Shown: in pieces, positions 1-5,917 of the stretch | How positions within the stretch are numbered: the first letter of the stretch is position 1 | Layout of the letters: the number at the start of each line of letters is the position of its first letter | Source of the DNA: Chloroflexi bacterium RBG_13_46_14 | Lineage (GTDB): Bacteria; Chloroflexota; Dehalococcoidia; Dehalococcoidales; UBA2162 | NCBI GenBank assembly: GCA_001796415.1 | Contig: MGML01000183.1 | Coordinates: 2,742 to 9,601, forward strand | Length of the DNA stretch: 6,860 bases | Direction of reading: 5' to 3' | Position numbers and translations under genes: made by a program | Notes under the pieces: generated by a model | The model's input: the letters and a program-made list of their open reading frames with translations, nothing else | Told to the model about the DNA's origin: nothing | Database searches by the model: none

Positions 1-929
1 ATGAAGAAGATATCCATGTAGCTGCCAGAGCGGTAGTTATCGCCAGCGGCGGGTATATCAATAACAGGGAATGGGTAAAGAAATACACCGGCTTCGACCT
101 GATGAAGACTCTCTTACCCGTCGGTAATGTGGAAAAGAATGGAGACGGTATCCGGATGGCTTTCGAACTCGGCGCGGCGGAAGAGGGTATCGGCACTGTC
201 GAACTTTTCCGTATCGGCCCGTCACGGCAGGAACTGGGTGCCGGCGGACGTGTCAGTATGGCGGTTATCCAGCCCGATCTCTGGGTCAACCAGGCAGGGG
301 AAAGATTCTGCGACGAGGGAATTACGTTCTTCGATACTTCCGAGGGTAACGCCAATGCCAGGCAGAAGGAAGGTTATACCTACTCCATATTCGATGATGG
401 CGTGATAAAACGCATGGCAGAGGAAGGTATCGATAAAGGAATAACTCCGGATACACTTCCCGGCCAGAAGATTGATCTTACGGAAGACTTGAAAGTCGCT
501 ATGCAAAATCCTTCGGACGACCTGTGCAGTGGCGATTCGATAGAGGATCTGGCCGGTAAAATAGGCATTGAACCTGATGTGCTTAAAGCAACCCTCGATG
601 AATACAATGCCTGCTGCGCCAGGGGTTATGACGATATTTTCAACAAAAACAGGCGATATCTCAGGCCTTTAACGGGACCAAAATATTACGCGGCAAAAGC
701 CAATACCGTATGTCTCGGAACGATGGGAGGTATCAAAGTCACCCACAAGCTGGAAGTGGTGGATAAGAAAGACGAGGTAATACCCGGTCTTTATGCGGTG
801 GGATATGATGCCGGTGGAATGTATGGCCAGGACTACGGTATGCATATTACTTCCGGGCTTTCTTCCGCGTTTGCGATGAATTCCGGTCGTATCGCCGGAA
901 AGAGTGCGTCGGCGTATATAGGCCAGTAA
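1..929 (+). CDS. FAD-binding oxidoreductase, fumarate reductase/ketosteroid dehydrogenase-type flavoprotein (5' end outside window)
   Basis: The frame is open from base 3 to the TAA at 927-929, giving 308 residues. The ATG at 102 is internal, because the upstream codons already encode family sequence (AVVIASGGY, 30-56, the usual strand before the FAD site closes). Other family marks are GDGIRMAFELGA (141-176), VNQAGERF (285-308), TMGG (720-731) and a C-terminal GLYAVGYDAGG stretch followed by SGRIAG, the FAD-contacting end. The N-terminal GxGxxG dinucleotide fold must lie to the left. Fumarate reductases of this fold use two histidines and an arginine; by my reading these places hold Gly (CLGTMGG), no Arg (DEGITFFD) and Tyr (GGMYG), so fumarate is an unlikely substrate. 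Redox of a C-C bond in a cyclic or acyl compound is plausible. The next gene follows after 66 bp in the same direction, so co-transcription is possible. The family is clear; the substrate is unknown. Confidence 0.85.
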   Translation, partial: EEDIHVAARAVVIASGGYINNREWVKKYTGFDLMKTLLPVGNVEKNGDGIRMAFELGAAEEGIGTVELFRIGPSRQELGAGGRVSMAVIQPDLWVNQAGERFCDEGITFFDTSEGNANARQKEGYTYSIFDDGVIKRMAEEGIDKGITPDTLPGQKIDLTEDLKVAMQNPSDDLCSGDSIEDLAGKIGIEPDVLKATLDEYNACCARGYDDIFNKNRRYLRPLTGPKYYAAKANTVCLGTMGGIKVTHKLEVVDKKDEVIPGLYAVGYDAGGMYGQDYGMHITSGLSSAFAMNSGRIAGKSASAYIGQ

Positions 930-983
930 AGAACTCGTACTTTTAAATATTACATCTGCCTGAGGCTGCCAGGCTATTTTAAA

Positions 984-990
984 CGGAGGG
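984..990 (+). promoter_or_regulatory. Ribosome binding site that fixes a TTG start
   Basis: CGGAGGG lies 5 nt before TTG at 996-998. No ATG or GTG in this frame lies between the upstream stop (927-929) and this TTG, and the next in-frame Met is residue 66, inside the CoA-binding domain. The TTG is therefore the best start of the synthetase-like gene. Confidence 0.7.
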
Positions 991-995
991 AATAT

Positions 996-2456
996 TTGAC
1001 ATTTCAGGAACCGGTAATTGATGAGCAGAAACCGGCACTCGACTATATTTTTCATCCAGGGACGATAGCGGTCGCCGGAGTTTCCGCCGAAACAAGGGGA
1101 ACCGGTATTGCCAACAGCTACGTCAAGCGGTTTGAGGCAGCGGGTTTTAAAGGTACCATCTATGCGGTCAATCCCTCGGGCGGCGAAGCCATGGGAAGGA
1201 AAATATATCGCAGCCTGAAGGATATCCCTGAGCAGGTTGACTTTGTTGTATCTGCTATTCCCGCCAGGCATACACCGCAGTTGATTTCCGACTGCGCTGA
1301 AAAAGGCGTCAAGCTGCTTCACCTGTTCACCGCCGGCTTCAGCGAGCTTGGCGATGAGACGGGGAATGCCCTGGAGACGGAGATACTGTCCGTAGCCCGG
1401 CAGGCTGGCATAAGAATAACCGGACCGAACGGAATGGGTATTTACTGCCCGAAGACCGGTCTCACGTTCGACGAAGGTTTTACCAGGAAATCCGGAAACG
1501 TAGGCTGGATCGCTCAAAGCGGACGCAACGGGACATATGTTGTACGTGACGCTTCCATGCGTGGCGTCTATTTCAGCAAGGCTATCAGCTACGGAAATGC
1601 CGCCGACCTGAACGAGTGTGATTTCTTCGAGTACTTTCGGGATGACCCGGACACGGAGATAATTGCCGCCTATATAGAAGGTGTAAAGGACGGACAGCGA
1701 TTCTTTCAAGTGCTTAAAGAAGCGGCTTCGGTAAAACCTGTCATTATCTTTAAGGCGGGTCATACGGAAGCGGGTTCCAGGGGCGCTGCATCTCATACGG
1801 CATCTATTGCCGGATCAAGTGTAGTATGGAATGCTGCGCTGAAGCAGGCCGGGGCTATTCAGGTATACAGCCTTGATGAACTTGTGGACGTACTGGTTCT
1901 CCTGAACTTCCTTTCTCGACCTGCAGGCCGTAACATTTCGATAGTCGGCTTCGGTGGAGGAGCCGGAATCCAGGCGGCCGATGCCTGTACTGACCAGGGG
2001 ATGAAAGTGCCTGAGTCTCCGCAGGAACTTCAGGATGAACTGACTGAGATCTGTGGCGGTCGGGCAGGCAGTATCTTTAAGAATCCTTTCGATCTCTGGC
2101 CGAAAGCAGGCTCGAAAGGAACATCGGCTGCGATAGAGAGTATCTCTGGCTGGGAGAAGACCGATCTTTTGCTGGTTCATATACAGTTCGACCTCAATCC
2201 GTCGGTACGTAATATGATGTATAGACCATACCTGGATACGTTAAAAAGACTGGCGCCGGAGATTAAGCACAAGACCGTGGTGGTTCTTGATTTTGTGTTG
2301 TCGGCTGAAGCTAAGAAGCTTTCTCTCGAAGTCCAGTCCGTTCTCGCTGAGTTTGGGTATGCGGTATTTCCTTCGGTTAACCGTGCTGCCCTTGCCCTTG
2401 GACGATATATTAATTACCATGACAGGAGAAAACCGGCGGGAAATTTATTTGTGTAA
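996..2456 (+). CDS. CoA-binding acyl-CoA synthetase (ADP-forming) alpha-subunit-like protein
   Basis: The 486-residue protein has the layout of the alpha subunit of ADP-forming acyl-CoA synthetases. A Rossmann CoA-binding domain spans about 15-115 (AVAGVS at 25-30, VNP at 58-60). A succinyl-CoA-ligase-like flavodoxin domain spans about 135-300 (GPNGMG 143-148, AQSG 173-176, GNAADLNE 200-207). A second flavodoxin-like domain spans about 310-470 (KNPFD 362-366). His267 in SHTASIAGS matches the histidine that is phosphorylated during catalysis in this family. These enzymes interconvert acyl-CoA + ADP + Pi with acid + ATP + CoA in the cytoplasm. The ATP-grasp (beta) domain is absent and the protein stops after the second flavodoxin domain, so a partner encoded elsewhere is needed, or the protein has another CoA-dependent role. 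It sits just before the dehydrogenase pair, which suggests that it handles the same acyl-CoA. The start is TTG. Protein acetyltransferases of the Pat type share these domains but normally add GNAT and ATP-grasp parts not seen here. Confidence 0.85.
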   Translation: MTFQEPVIDEQKPALDYIFHPGTIAVAGVSAETRGTGIANSYVKRFEAAGFKGTIYAVNPSGGEAMGRKIYRSLKDIPEQVDFVVSAIPARHTPQLISDCAEKGVKLLHLFTAGFSELGDETGNALETEILSVARQAGIRITGPNGMGIYCPKTGLTFDEGFTRKSGNVGWIAQSGRNGTYVVRDASMRGVYFSKAISYGNAADLNECDFFEYFRDDPDTEIIAAYIEGVKDGQRFFQVLKEAASVKPVIIFKAGHTEAGSRGAASHTASIAGSSVVWNAALKQAGAIQVYSLDELVDVLVLLNFLSRPAGRNISIVGFGGGAGIQAADACTDQGMKVPESPQELQDELTEICGGRAGSIFKNPFDLWPKAGSKGTSAAIESISGWEKTDLLLVHIQFDLNPSVRNMMYRPYLDTLKRLAPEIKHKTVVVLDFVLSAEAKKLSLEVQSVLAEFGYAVFPSVNRAALALGRYINYHDRRKPAGNLFV

Positions 2457-2457
2457 G

Positions 2458-2466
2458 TGCTAAAAT
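2458..2466 (+). promoter_or_regulatory. Weak extended -10 promoter candidate before the dehydrogenase pair
   Basis: TGCTAAAAT just after the synthetase stop matches an extended -10 (TGn plus five of six bases of TATAAT). No convincing -35 lies 16-18 bp upstream. It would give a leader of about 55 nt. The rest of the 2457-2527 gap is AT-rich and shows no terminator. This may be chance. Confidence 0.25.
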
Positions 2467-2513
2467 AAACACATGCTGAAATAACTAAATCCATTATCGG
2501 CGATTTGATAGAG

Positions 2514-2520
2514 AAAGGAG
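2514..2520 (+). promoter_or_regulatory. Ribosome binding site favouring ATG 2528 over GTG 2522
   Basis: AAAGGAG ends 1 nt before an in-frame GTG (2522) and 7 nt before ATG (2528). The 7-nt spacing is normal and the 1-nt spacing is not. Family members also typically begin MDFSLTPEE, so ATG 2528 is the start. Confidence 0.7.
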
Positions 2521-2527
2521 CGTGGAG

Positions 2528-3721
2528 ATGGATTTTTCCCTTACCCCTGAAGAAGAGGCCTTTAAGAAAGAGGTCAATGACTGGCTGGATGAAAATATGA
2601 AGGACCTGCCGGACTGGTATGTCAGGAACGATGGCTCCGGACCTGAACCGGAATCGGACGAATCCCTGGCGTTCAGCCGCGAATGGCATAAAAAGCTGTA
2701 TGATGCAGGTTATGTAGGTATTGCCTGGCCTAAAGAATACGGCGGTCGCGGAGCTACAATAATGGAACAGGTTATCTTCAACGAAGAAATGGCAAAACGC
2801 CGTGCCCCGATGGGAGCCGGAGGTCTGGGAGTAGGCTGGGCAGGACCGACAATAATCGCAGCCGGTACCGAGGAACAGAAGAAGCGCTTTTTGCCCAAAA
2901 TACTCAGTGGAGAAGAGACCTGGTGCCAGGGATTTTCCGAGCCTGGAGCGGGTTCGGACCTCAAGAATATCCAGACAAGAGCTGTCGAAGACGGTGACTA
3001 CTATGTGGTTAACGGACAGAAAGTGTGGACGACAGGCGGGATGAGAGCCGACTGGGCTATCCTTTTGGCGAGAACGAACTTTGATCCCGATATACCGAAA
3101 CAACGCGGGATAAGTTACTTCCTTCTCGACATGCATGCTCCCGGAGTGACGGTTCGCCCCCTGAGAGAAATGACCGGCTATGCGCTGTTCGGAGAAACGT
3201 TCCTCGACGATGTGCGTATCCATAAGAGCCTGATGGTTGGCGAAAAGGACAGAGGTTTTTACATCTCAATGGGTACGCTGGAGTTCGAGAGATCGAATGC
3301 CAGCTCGGCTGTCGGCCTCCTGACATCCATCAATGAACTTATCGCCCTTGCCCGGGATATGCAGTGTAATACGGATCCTGTAACGCGGCAAAAAATAGCC
3401 CAGTTTTATATCGAGGCCAATGTTGCGAAATACATCGGACTTCGTGCCCTTACCCGTCAGCTCAGGGGCATGACACCAGGTCCTGAAAGCGCCGTAGGCA
3501 GTGCCCTTACACAGGAAATGGGGCAGCGAATGCAGGACTTCGCGATGTACCTCCAGGGACCCTACAGCAGGCTGGTCAGAGGATCCAAGTATGCTATTAA
3601 AAACGGAAGCTGGCAGAGGAGTTTCCTCAATTCGCGTGGAAATACTATCGCGACCGGTACCTCCGAGATAAAACGGAATATCATTGCACAGAGAACCTTG
3701 GGCCTTCCCAGGTGGGTATAG
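2528..3721 (+). CDS. Acyl-CoA dehydrogenase, subunit with the apparent catalytic glutamate
   Basis: This 397-residue acyl-CoA dehydrogenase would oxidise an acyl-CoA to the 2-enoyl-CoA with FAD and pass electrons to an electron-transfer flavoprotein. The helical N-terminal domain spans about 1-130 (WPKEYGGRG 68-76, GTEEQKKRFLP 113-123). The beta domain holds the FAD-stacking motif QGFSEPGAGSD (134-144) and NGQKVWTTGG (162-171). The C-terminal helical domain ends with TGTSEIKRNIIAQRTLGLPR. Aligning GFYISMGTLEFER with the medium-chain enzyme puts Glu254 where isovaleryl- and long-chain enzymes carry their base. The medium-chain glutamate position (IYEGT) is Thr376 in IATGT. Residues 30-50 form the longer, acidic segment seen in many FadE-type enzymes of sterol or cyclic acyl-CoA pathways. 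The next gene, another dehydrogenase, starts 21 bp later, so tight co-expression is expected. Family assignment is secure; the substrate cannot be read from sequence. Confidence 0.92.
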   Translation: MDFSLTPEEEAFKKEVNDWLDENMKDLPDWYVRNDGSGPEPESDESLAFSREWHKKLYDAGYVGIAWPKEYGGRGATIMEQVIFNEEMAKRRAPMGAGGLGVGWAGPTIIAAGTEEQKKRFLPKILSGEETWCQGFSEPGAGSDLKNIQTRAVEDGDYYVVNGQKVWTTGGMRADWAILLARTNFDPDIPKQRGISYFLLDMHAPGVTVRPLREMTGYALFGETFLDDVRIHKSLMVGEKDRGFYISMGTLEFERSNASSAVGLLTSINELIALARDMQCNTDPVTRQKIAQFYIEANVAKYIGLRALTRQLRGMTPGPESAVGSALTQEMGQRMQDFAMYLQGPYSRLVRGSKYAIKNGSWQRSFLNSRGNTIATGTSEIKRNIIAQRTLGLPRWV

Positions 3722-3742
3722 AAGAGAGAGGAGTAATATCAA

Positions 3743-4882
3743 ATGAACTTTGAACTTGATGAAGAACAAGTAATGTTAAAAACTTCAGCCCGTGATTTCC
3801 TGGAGAAAGAGTGCCCCAAGGAACTGGTCAGAGAAATAATGGAAGACGACGAGAAGGGGTATTCTCCCGAACTCTGGAAAAAGATGGCAGATCTTGGATG
3901 GCTGGGGTTGTCCTTCCCTGAGGAATACGGCGGAGCCGGTTTCACTTTCCTGGATCTGGCGGTGCTTCTGGAGGAATGCGGTCGCGCCCTGGTTCCCGGT
4001 CCGCTGGTACCGACAGTCGTACACGTAGGGCATACCATCCTTGCGGCAGGCACCGAAGAACAGAAAAAAGACATACTTCCCAGGATGATAAACGGTGAGT
4101 TAATACTCACTCTGGCATTCATGGAAGAAAATGGAAGCCTGGAAGCATCCGGCATGACTGTTAAAGCGGAAAAATCCGATGATAACTATATCATTAACGG
4201 CACCAAGCTGTTTGTACCGGATGCCCATGTTGCCGATTATATTCTCTGTGTCGCCAGGACTTCGAACGGCGCGAACAAGGAAGAAGGGATCACACTTTTC
4301 CTTGTGGATGCAAAGACCGAGGGAATAAAGGTTGAAGTGCTGAAGACGATGACCGGCGAAAAACTTTGCGAAGTTGTTTTCAACAACGTTTCCGTGCCGG
4401 TCGAGAACGTGGTAGGAGAGCCGGACAAGGGTTGGCCGGTAATGGAGCGGATGAAGTGTGAGGCACTGGTAGCAGAGGCAGCCTGGATGACGGGCGGTGC
4501 ACGCTGGGCGCTTGATACTACGATAGATTACGCCAAGGAGAGAATCGCCTTCGAGAGGCCGATAGGGAGTTTCCAGGCTATACAACACAAGCTCGCGAAT
4601 ATGGCACTCGAGGTGGAAGGCTCAACCTCGATTATGTATTATGCAGCCTGGGCGATATCTGAAAATACTGAGGATATACCTATGGCGGCGTCCATGGCAA
4701 AAGCCTGGTGCGGTGAAACCTATAAGCATGCCACTTTTGATGGTGTCCAGATACACGGTGGTATCGGCTTTACCTGGGATCATGATATGCATCTTTACTT
4801 CAAGAGAGCCAAGGCTTCGGAAGTGGATTTCGGTGATGGTGACTACCATCGTGAAAAAGTAGCGAAATTACTTGAAATATAG
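3743..4882 (+). CDS. Acyl-CoA dehydrogenase-like protein, partner subunit apparently lacking the catalytic base
   Basis: The 379-residue protein is a full-length member of the acyl-CoA dehydrogenase family but diverges from its neighbour. ATG 3743 has AGAGGAG 9 nt upstream. The N-terminal domain is standard (FPEEYGGAGF 58-67, GTEEQKKDILP 103-113). In the beta domain the usual EPGAGSD motif is replaced by MEENGSLEASG (127-137), so the FAD-stacking segment is altered. RPIGSFQAIQH (272-282) and QIHGGIGFTWDHD (336-348) are typical C-terminal FAD and dimer-contact motifs. At the medium-chain glutamate position (IYEG) I align Phe363 in VDFG; at the isovaleryl position I align Ala241, with Glu240 beside it. 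It therefore looks like the non-catalytic half of an alpha2beta2 dehydrogenase made with the preceding gene product. The alternative is an independent enzyme using Glu240 or another base. No terminator follows, so read-through into the next gene remains possible. Confidence 0.9.
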   Translation: MNFELDEEQVMLKTSARDFLEKECPKELVREIMEDDEKGYSPELWKKMADLGWLGLSFPEEYGGAGFTFLDLAVLLEECGRALVPGPLVPTVVHVGHTILAAGTEEQKKDILPRMINGELILTLAFMEENGSLEASGMTVKAEKSDDNYIINGTKLFVPDAHVADYILCVARTSNGANKEEGITLFLVDAKTEGIKVEVLKTMTGEKLCEVVFNNVSVPVENVVGEPDKGWPVMERMKCEALVAEAAWMTGGARWALDTTIDYAKERIAFERPIGSFQAIQHKLANMALEVEGSTSIMYYAAWAISENTEDIPMAASMAKAWCGETYKHATFDGVQIHGGIGFTWDHDMHLYFKRAKASEVDFGDGDYHREKVAKLLEI

Positions 4883-4917
4883 CGGATGAAAATCTAAGAG
4901 CATCGGTATGTTAGAGT

Positions 4918-4946
4918 TTGACTTCATACATAACAAGTTATAAAAT
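4918..4946 (+). promoter_or_regulatory. Sigma70-type promoter for the hydratase-SDR pair
   Basis: TTGACT (4918-4923, five of six to TTGACA) and TAAAAT (4941-4946, five of six to TATAAT) are separated by exactly 17 bp. Transcription would begin near 4953, leaving a leader of about 165 nt before the hydratase ATG. This is the best promoter-like sequence in the window and suggests that the last two genes can be expressed separately from the dehydrogenases. Confidence 0.55.
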
Positions 4947-4959
4947 CAGCCCACGCTGA
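4946..4959. repeat. Perfect inverted repeat over the predicted transcription start (possible operator)
   Basis: TCAGC, a 4-nt CCAC spacer and GCTGA form a perfect 5-bp inverted repeat directly after the -10 box, centred on the predicted start site. That placement suits a repressor site. It is short, so it could be a chance palindrome or a small hairpin at the RNA 5' end. Confidence 0.3.
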
Positions 4960-4993
4960 GATGAAATAATAGAAAACTAAAAGGGGGTGATAA

Positions 4994-5030
4994 TCTGCCC
5001 GGTGGGAATTATTTAAATTCTTGCGGCAGG
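4994..5030 (+). other. Possible two-part stem-loop in the hydratase leader
   Basis: CTGCC (4995-4999) pairs with GGCAG (5025-5029), and within it GAATT (5006-5010) pairs with AATTC (5016-5020) around a 5-nt loop. An asymmetric internal loop of 6 and 5-4 nt separates the two helices. It has no U-run, so it is not a terminator. It matches no riboswitch I recognise. Confidence 0.3.
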
Positions 5031-5053
5031 AAAAGAACAAGTTAGCCCGTAAG

Positions 5054-5091
5054 AAATGATATCACTTAATGATTAACGTGGTCATTTTTTT
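5054..5091 (+). promoter_or_regulatory. Attenuator-like hairpin and T-run just before the hydratase RBS
   Basis: GTCATTT (5081-5087) can pair with either AAATGAT (5054-5060), 7 bp with one G-U, or AATGAT (5068-5073), 6 bp with one G-U. The two pairings exclude each other. Seven T residues (5085-5091) run from the 3' arm. The stems are AT-rich and weak, so a working terminator is uncertain. The RBS AGGAGA (5105-5110) follows, 7 nt before the ATG. Confidence 0.25.
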
Positions 5092-5117
5092 CACGAATAA
5101 TTTCAGGAGAACGAAAA

Positions 5118-5882
5118 ATGCCGATAGAATATGTAAAAGAAGGTCATATAGCTACATTTACCATTAATAATCCCGAAGTGATGAATGCTCTGACTCCAAC
5201 TCAGGTAGCGGAATGGACAGACGCATTGATAGACTTTCGTGATGATAAGAATTTGTGGGTGGGTATAGTAACCGGCGCCGGAGAAAAGGCTTTCTGCACA
5301 GGATTAAATCTAAGGAGTGCCGGTCAGGCAGCAGGTGGTGGAGCCAGGCCTATACCGAAGGAGACACTCGTCCGTGGTCTCAAGCTGTACAAACCTCTCA
5401 TTGCGGCTATCAATGGATACGCTCTTGGCGGAGGCCTTGAAATAGCCCTGGCATGCGATATCAGGATAGCTTCGGAAAATGCCCAGCTTGGACTTACGGA
5501 AGTAACCCTGGGTCTGCTGCCCGGATGGGGCGGGACTCAGCGGCTGCCGCGCCTGATACCGTTTGGTGTTGCCGCGGAGATGATGATAATGGGCAGGCGT
5601 ATCAAAGCCGATGAAGCTCTCGCGATCAAGCTTGTACATGAGGTTGTTCCGCTGGAAAACCTGATGGAAGCTGCAAAAGCGCGTGCTGAGAAGATAGCCG
5701 CATCCGCTCCTCTGGCAGTACAGGGCGTTAAAGAGGCAATGCTGAGAGGTATTGAAATGAGCCTGGAGGATGGTCTTGCCCTCGAAAGTGAACTGGGCAG
5801 GAGAGTCAATTCCTCTAAAGATTTCGCCGAAGGCATGAAGGCTTTCGCGGAGAAGAGAAAACCGAATTACACGGGTGAATAG
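5118..5882 (+). CDS. Enoyl-CoA hydratase (crotonase family)
   Basis: The 254-residue length is normal for a bacterial hydratase, which adds water to a 2-enoyl-CoA to give the 3-hydroxyacyl-CoA. The CoA and oxyanion-hole segment AFCTGLNL (58-65) matches AFxAGADL of the family, with Thr61 at the first oxyanion position and Asn64 replacing the usual Asp. NGYALGGGLEIALACD (99-114) supplies the second oxyanion glycine (Gly105) and Glu108. LTEVTLGLLPGWGGTQRLPR (126-145) supplies Glu128. Glu108 and Glu128 correspond to the two catalytic glutamates of rat mitochondrial hydratase, with the same 20-residue spacing. True hydratase activity is therefore more likely than isomerase or hydrolase activity. 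AGGAGA lies 7 nt before the ATG. The gene follows a 235-bp gap with its own promoter candidate and is followed after 35 bp by the SDR gene, which would act on its product. Confidence 0.93.
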   Translation: MPIEYVKEGHIATFTINNPEVMNALTPTQVAEWTDALIDFRDDKNLWVGIVTGAGEKAFCTGLNLRSAGQAAGGGARPIPKETLVRGLKLYKPLIAAINGYALGGGLEIALACDIRIASENAQLGLTEVTLGLLPGWGGTQRLPRLIPFGVAAEMMIMGRRIKADEALAIKLVHEVVPLENLMEAAKARAEKIAASAPLAVQGVKEAMLRGIEMSLEDGLALESELGRRVNSSKDFAEGMKAFAEKRKPNYTGE

Positions 5883-5917
5883 GTCTATTTCAAAATAAAA
5901 GAAAGAAGGTATATGAA

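Noticed and set aside
958..974. GCCTG/CAGGC hairpin followed by TATTTT between the flavoprotein and the synthetase genes
   Set aside because: The stem is only 5 bp with a 7-nt loop and the T-run is short and abuts the ribosome binding site. It is too weak to call a terminator, though slight attenuation cannot be excluded.
669..1796. Antisense open frame of 375 codons
   Set aside because: It runs opposite to two genes with clear family motifs and crosses their intergenic gap. The translation shows no recognisable domain, so it is a shadow of the coding bias on the + strand.
2414..3223. Antisense open frame of 269 codons
   Set aside because: It lies opposite the first acyl-CoA dehydrogenase, has a low-complexity Cys/His/Phe-rich translation and no recognisable domain.
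2736..3933. GAATACGGCGG occurring in both dehydrogenase genes
   Set aside because: It encodes the conserved EYGG motif in each paralogue, so it reflects shared family ancestry and not a DNA repeat element.
4955..4975. GCTGAGATGA, resembling part of the TPP riboswitch core
   Set aside because: The matching 5' GGGGUGC helix and the 3' ACCUGAU and pyrophosphate-sensor elements are not found in order around it.
4987..5016. Nine-codon GTG reading frame after a G-rich run, possible leader peptide
   Set aside because: The start overlaps the putative ribosome binding site itself, and no run of codons for a regulatory amino acid is seen.
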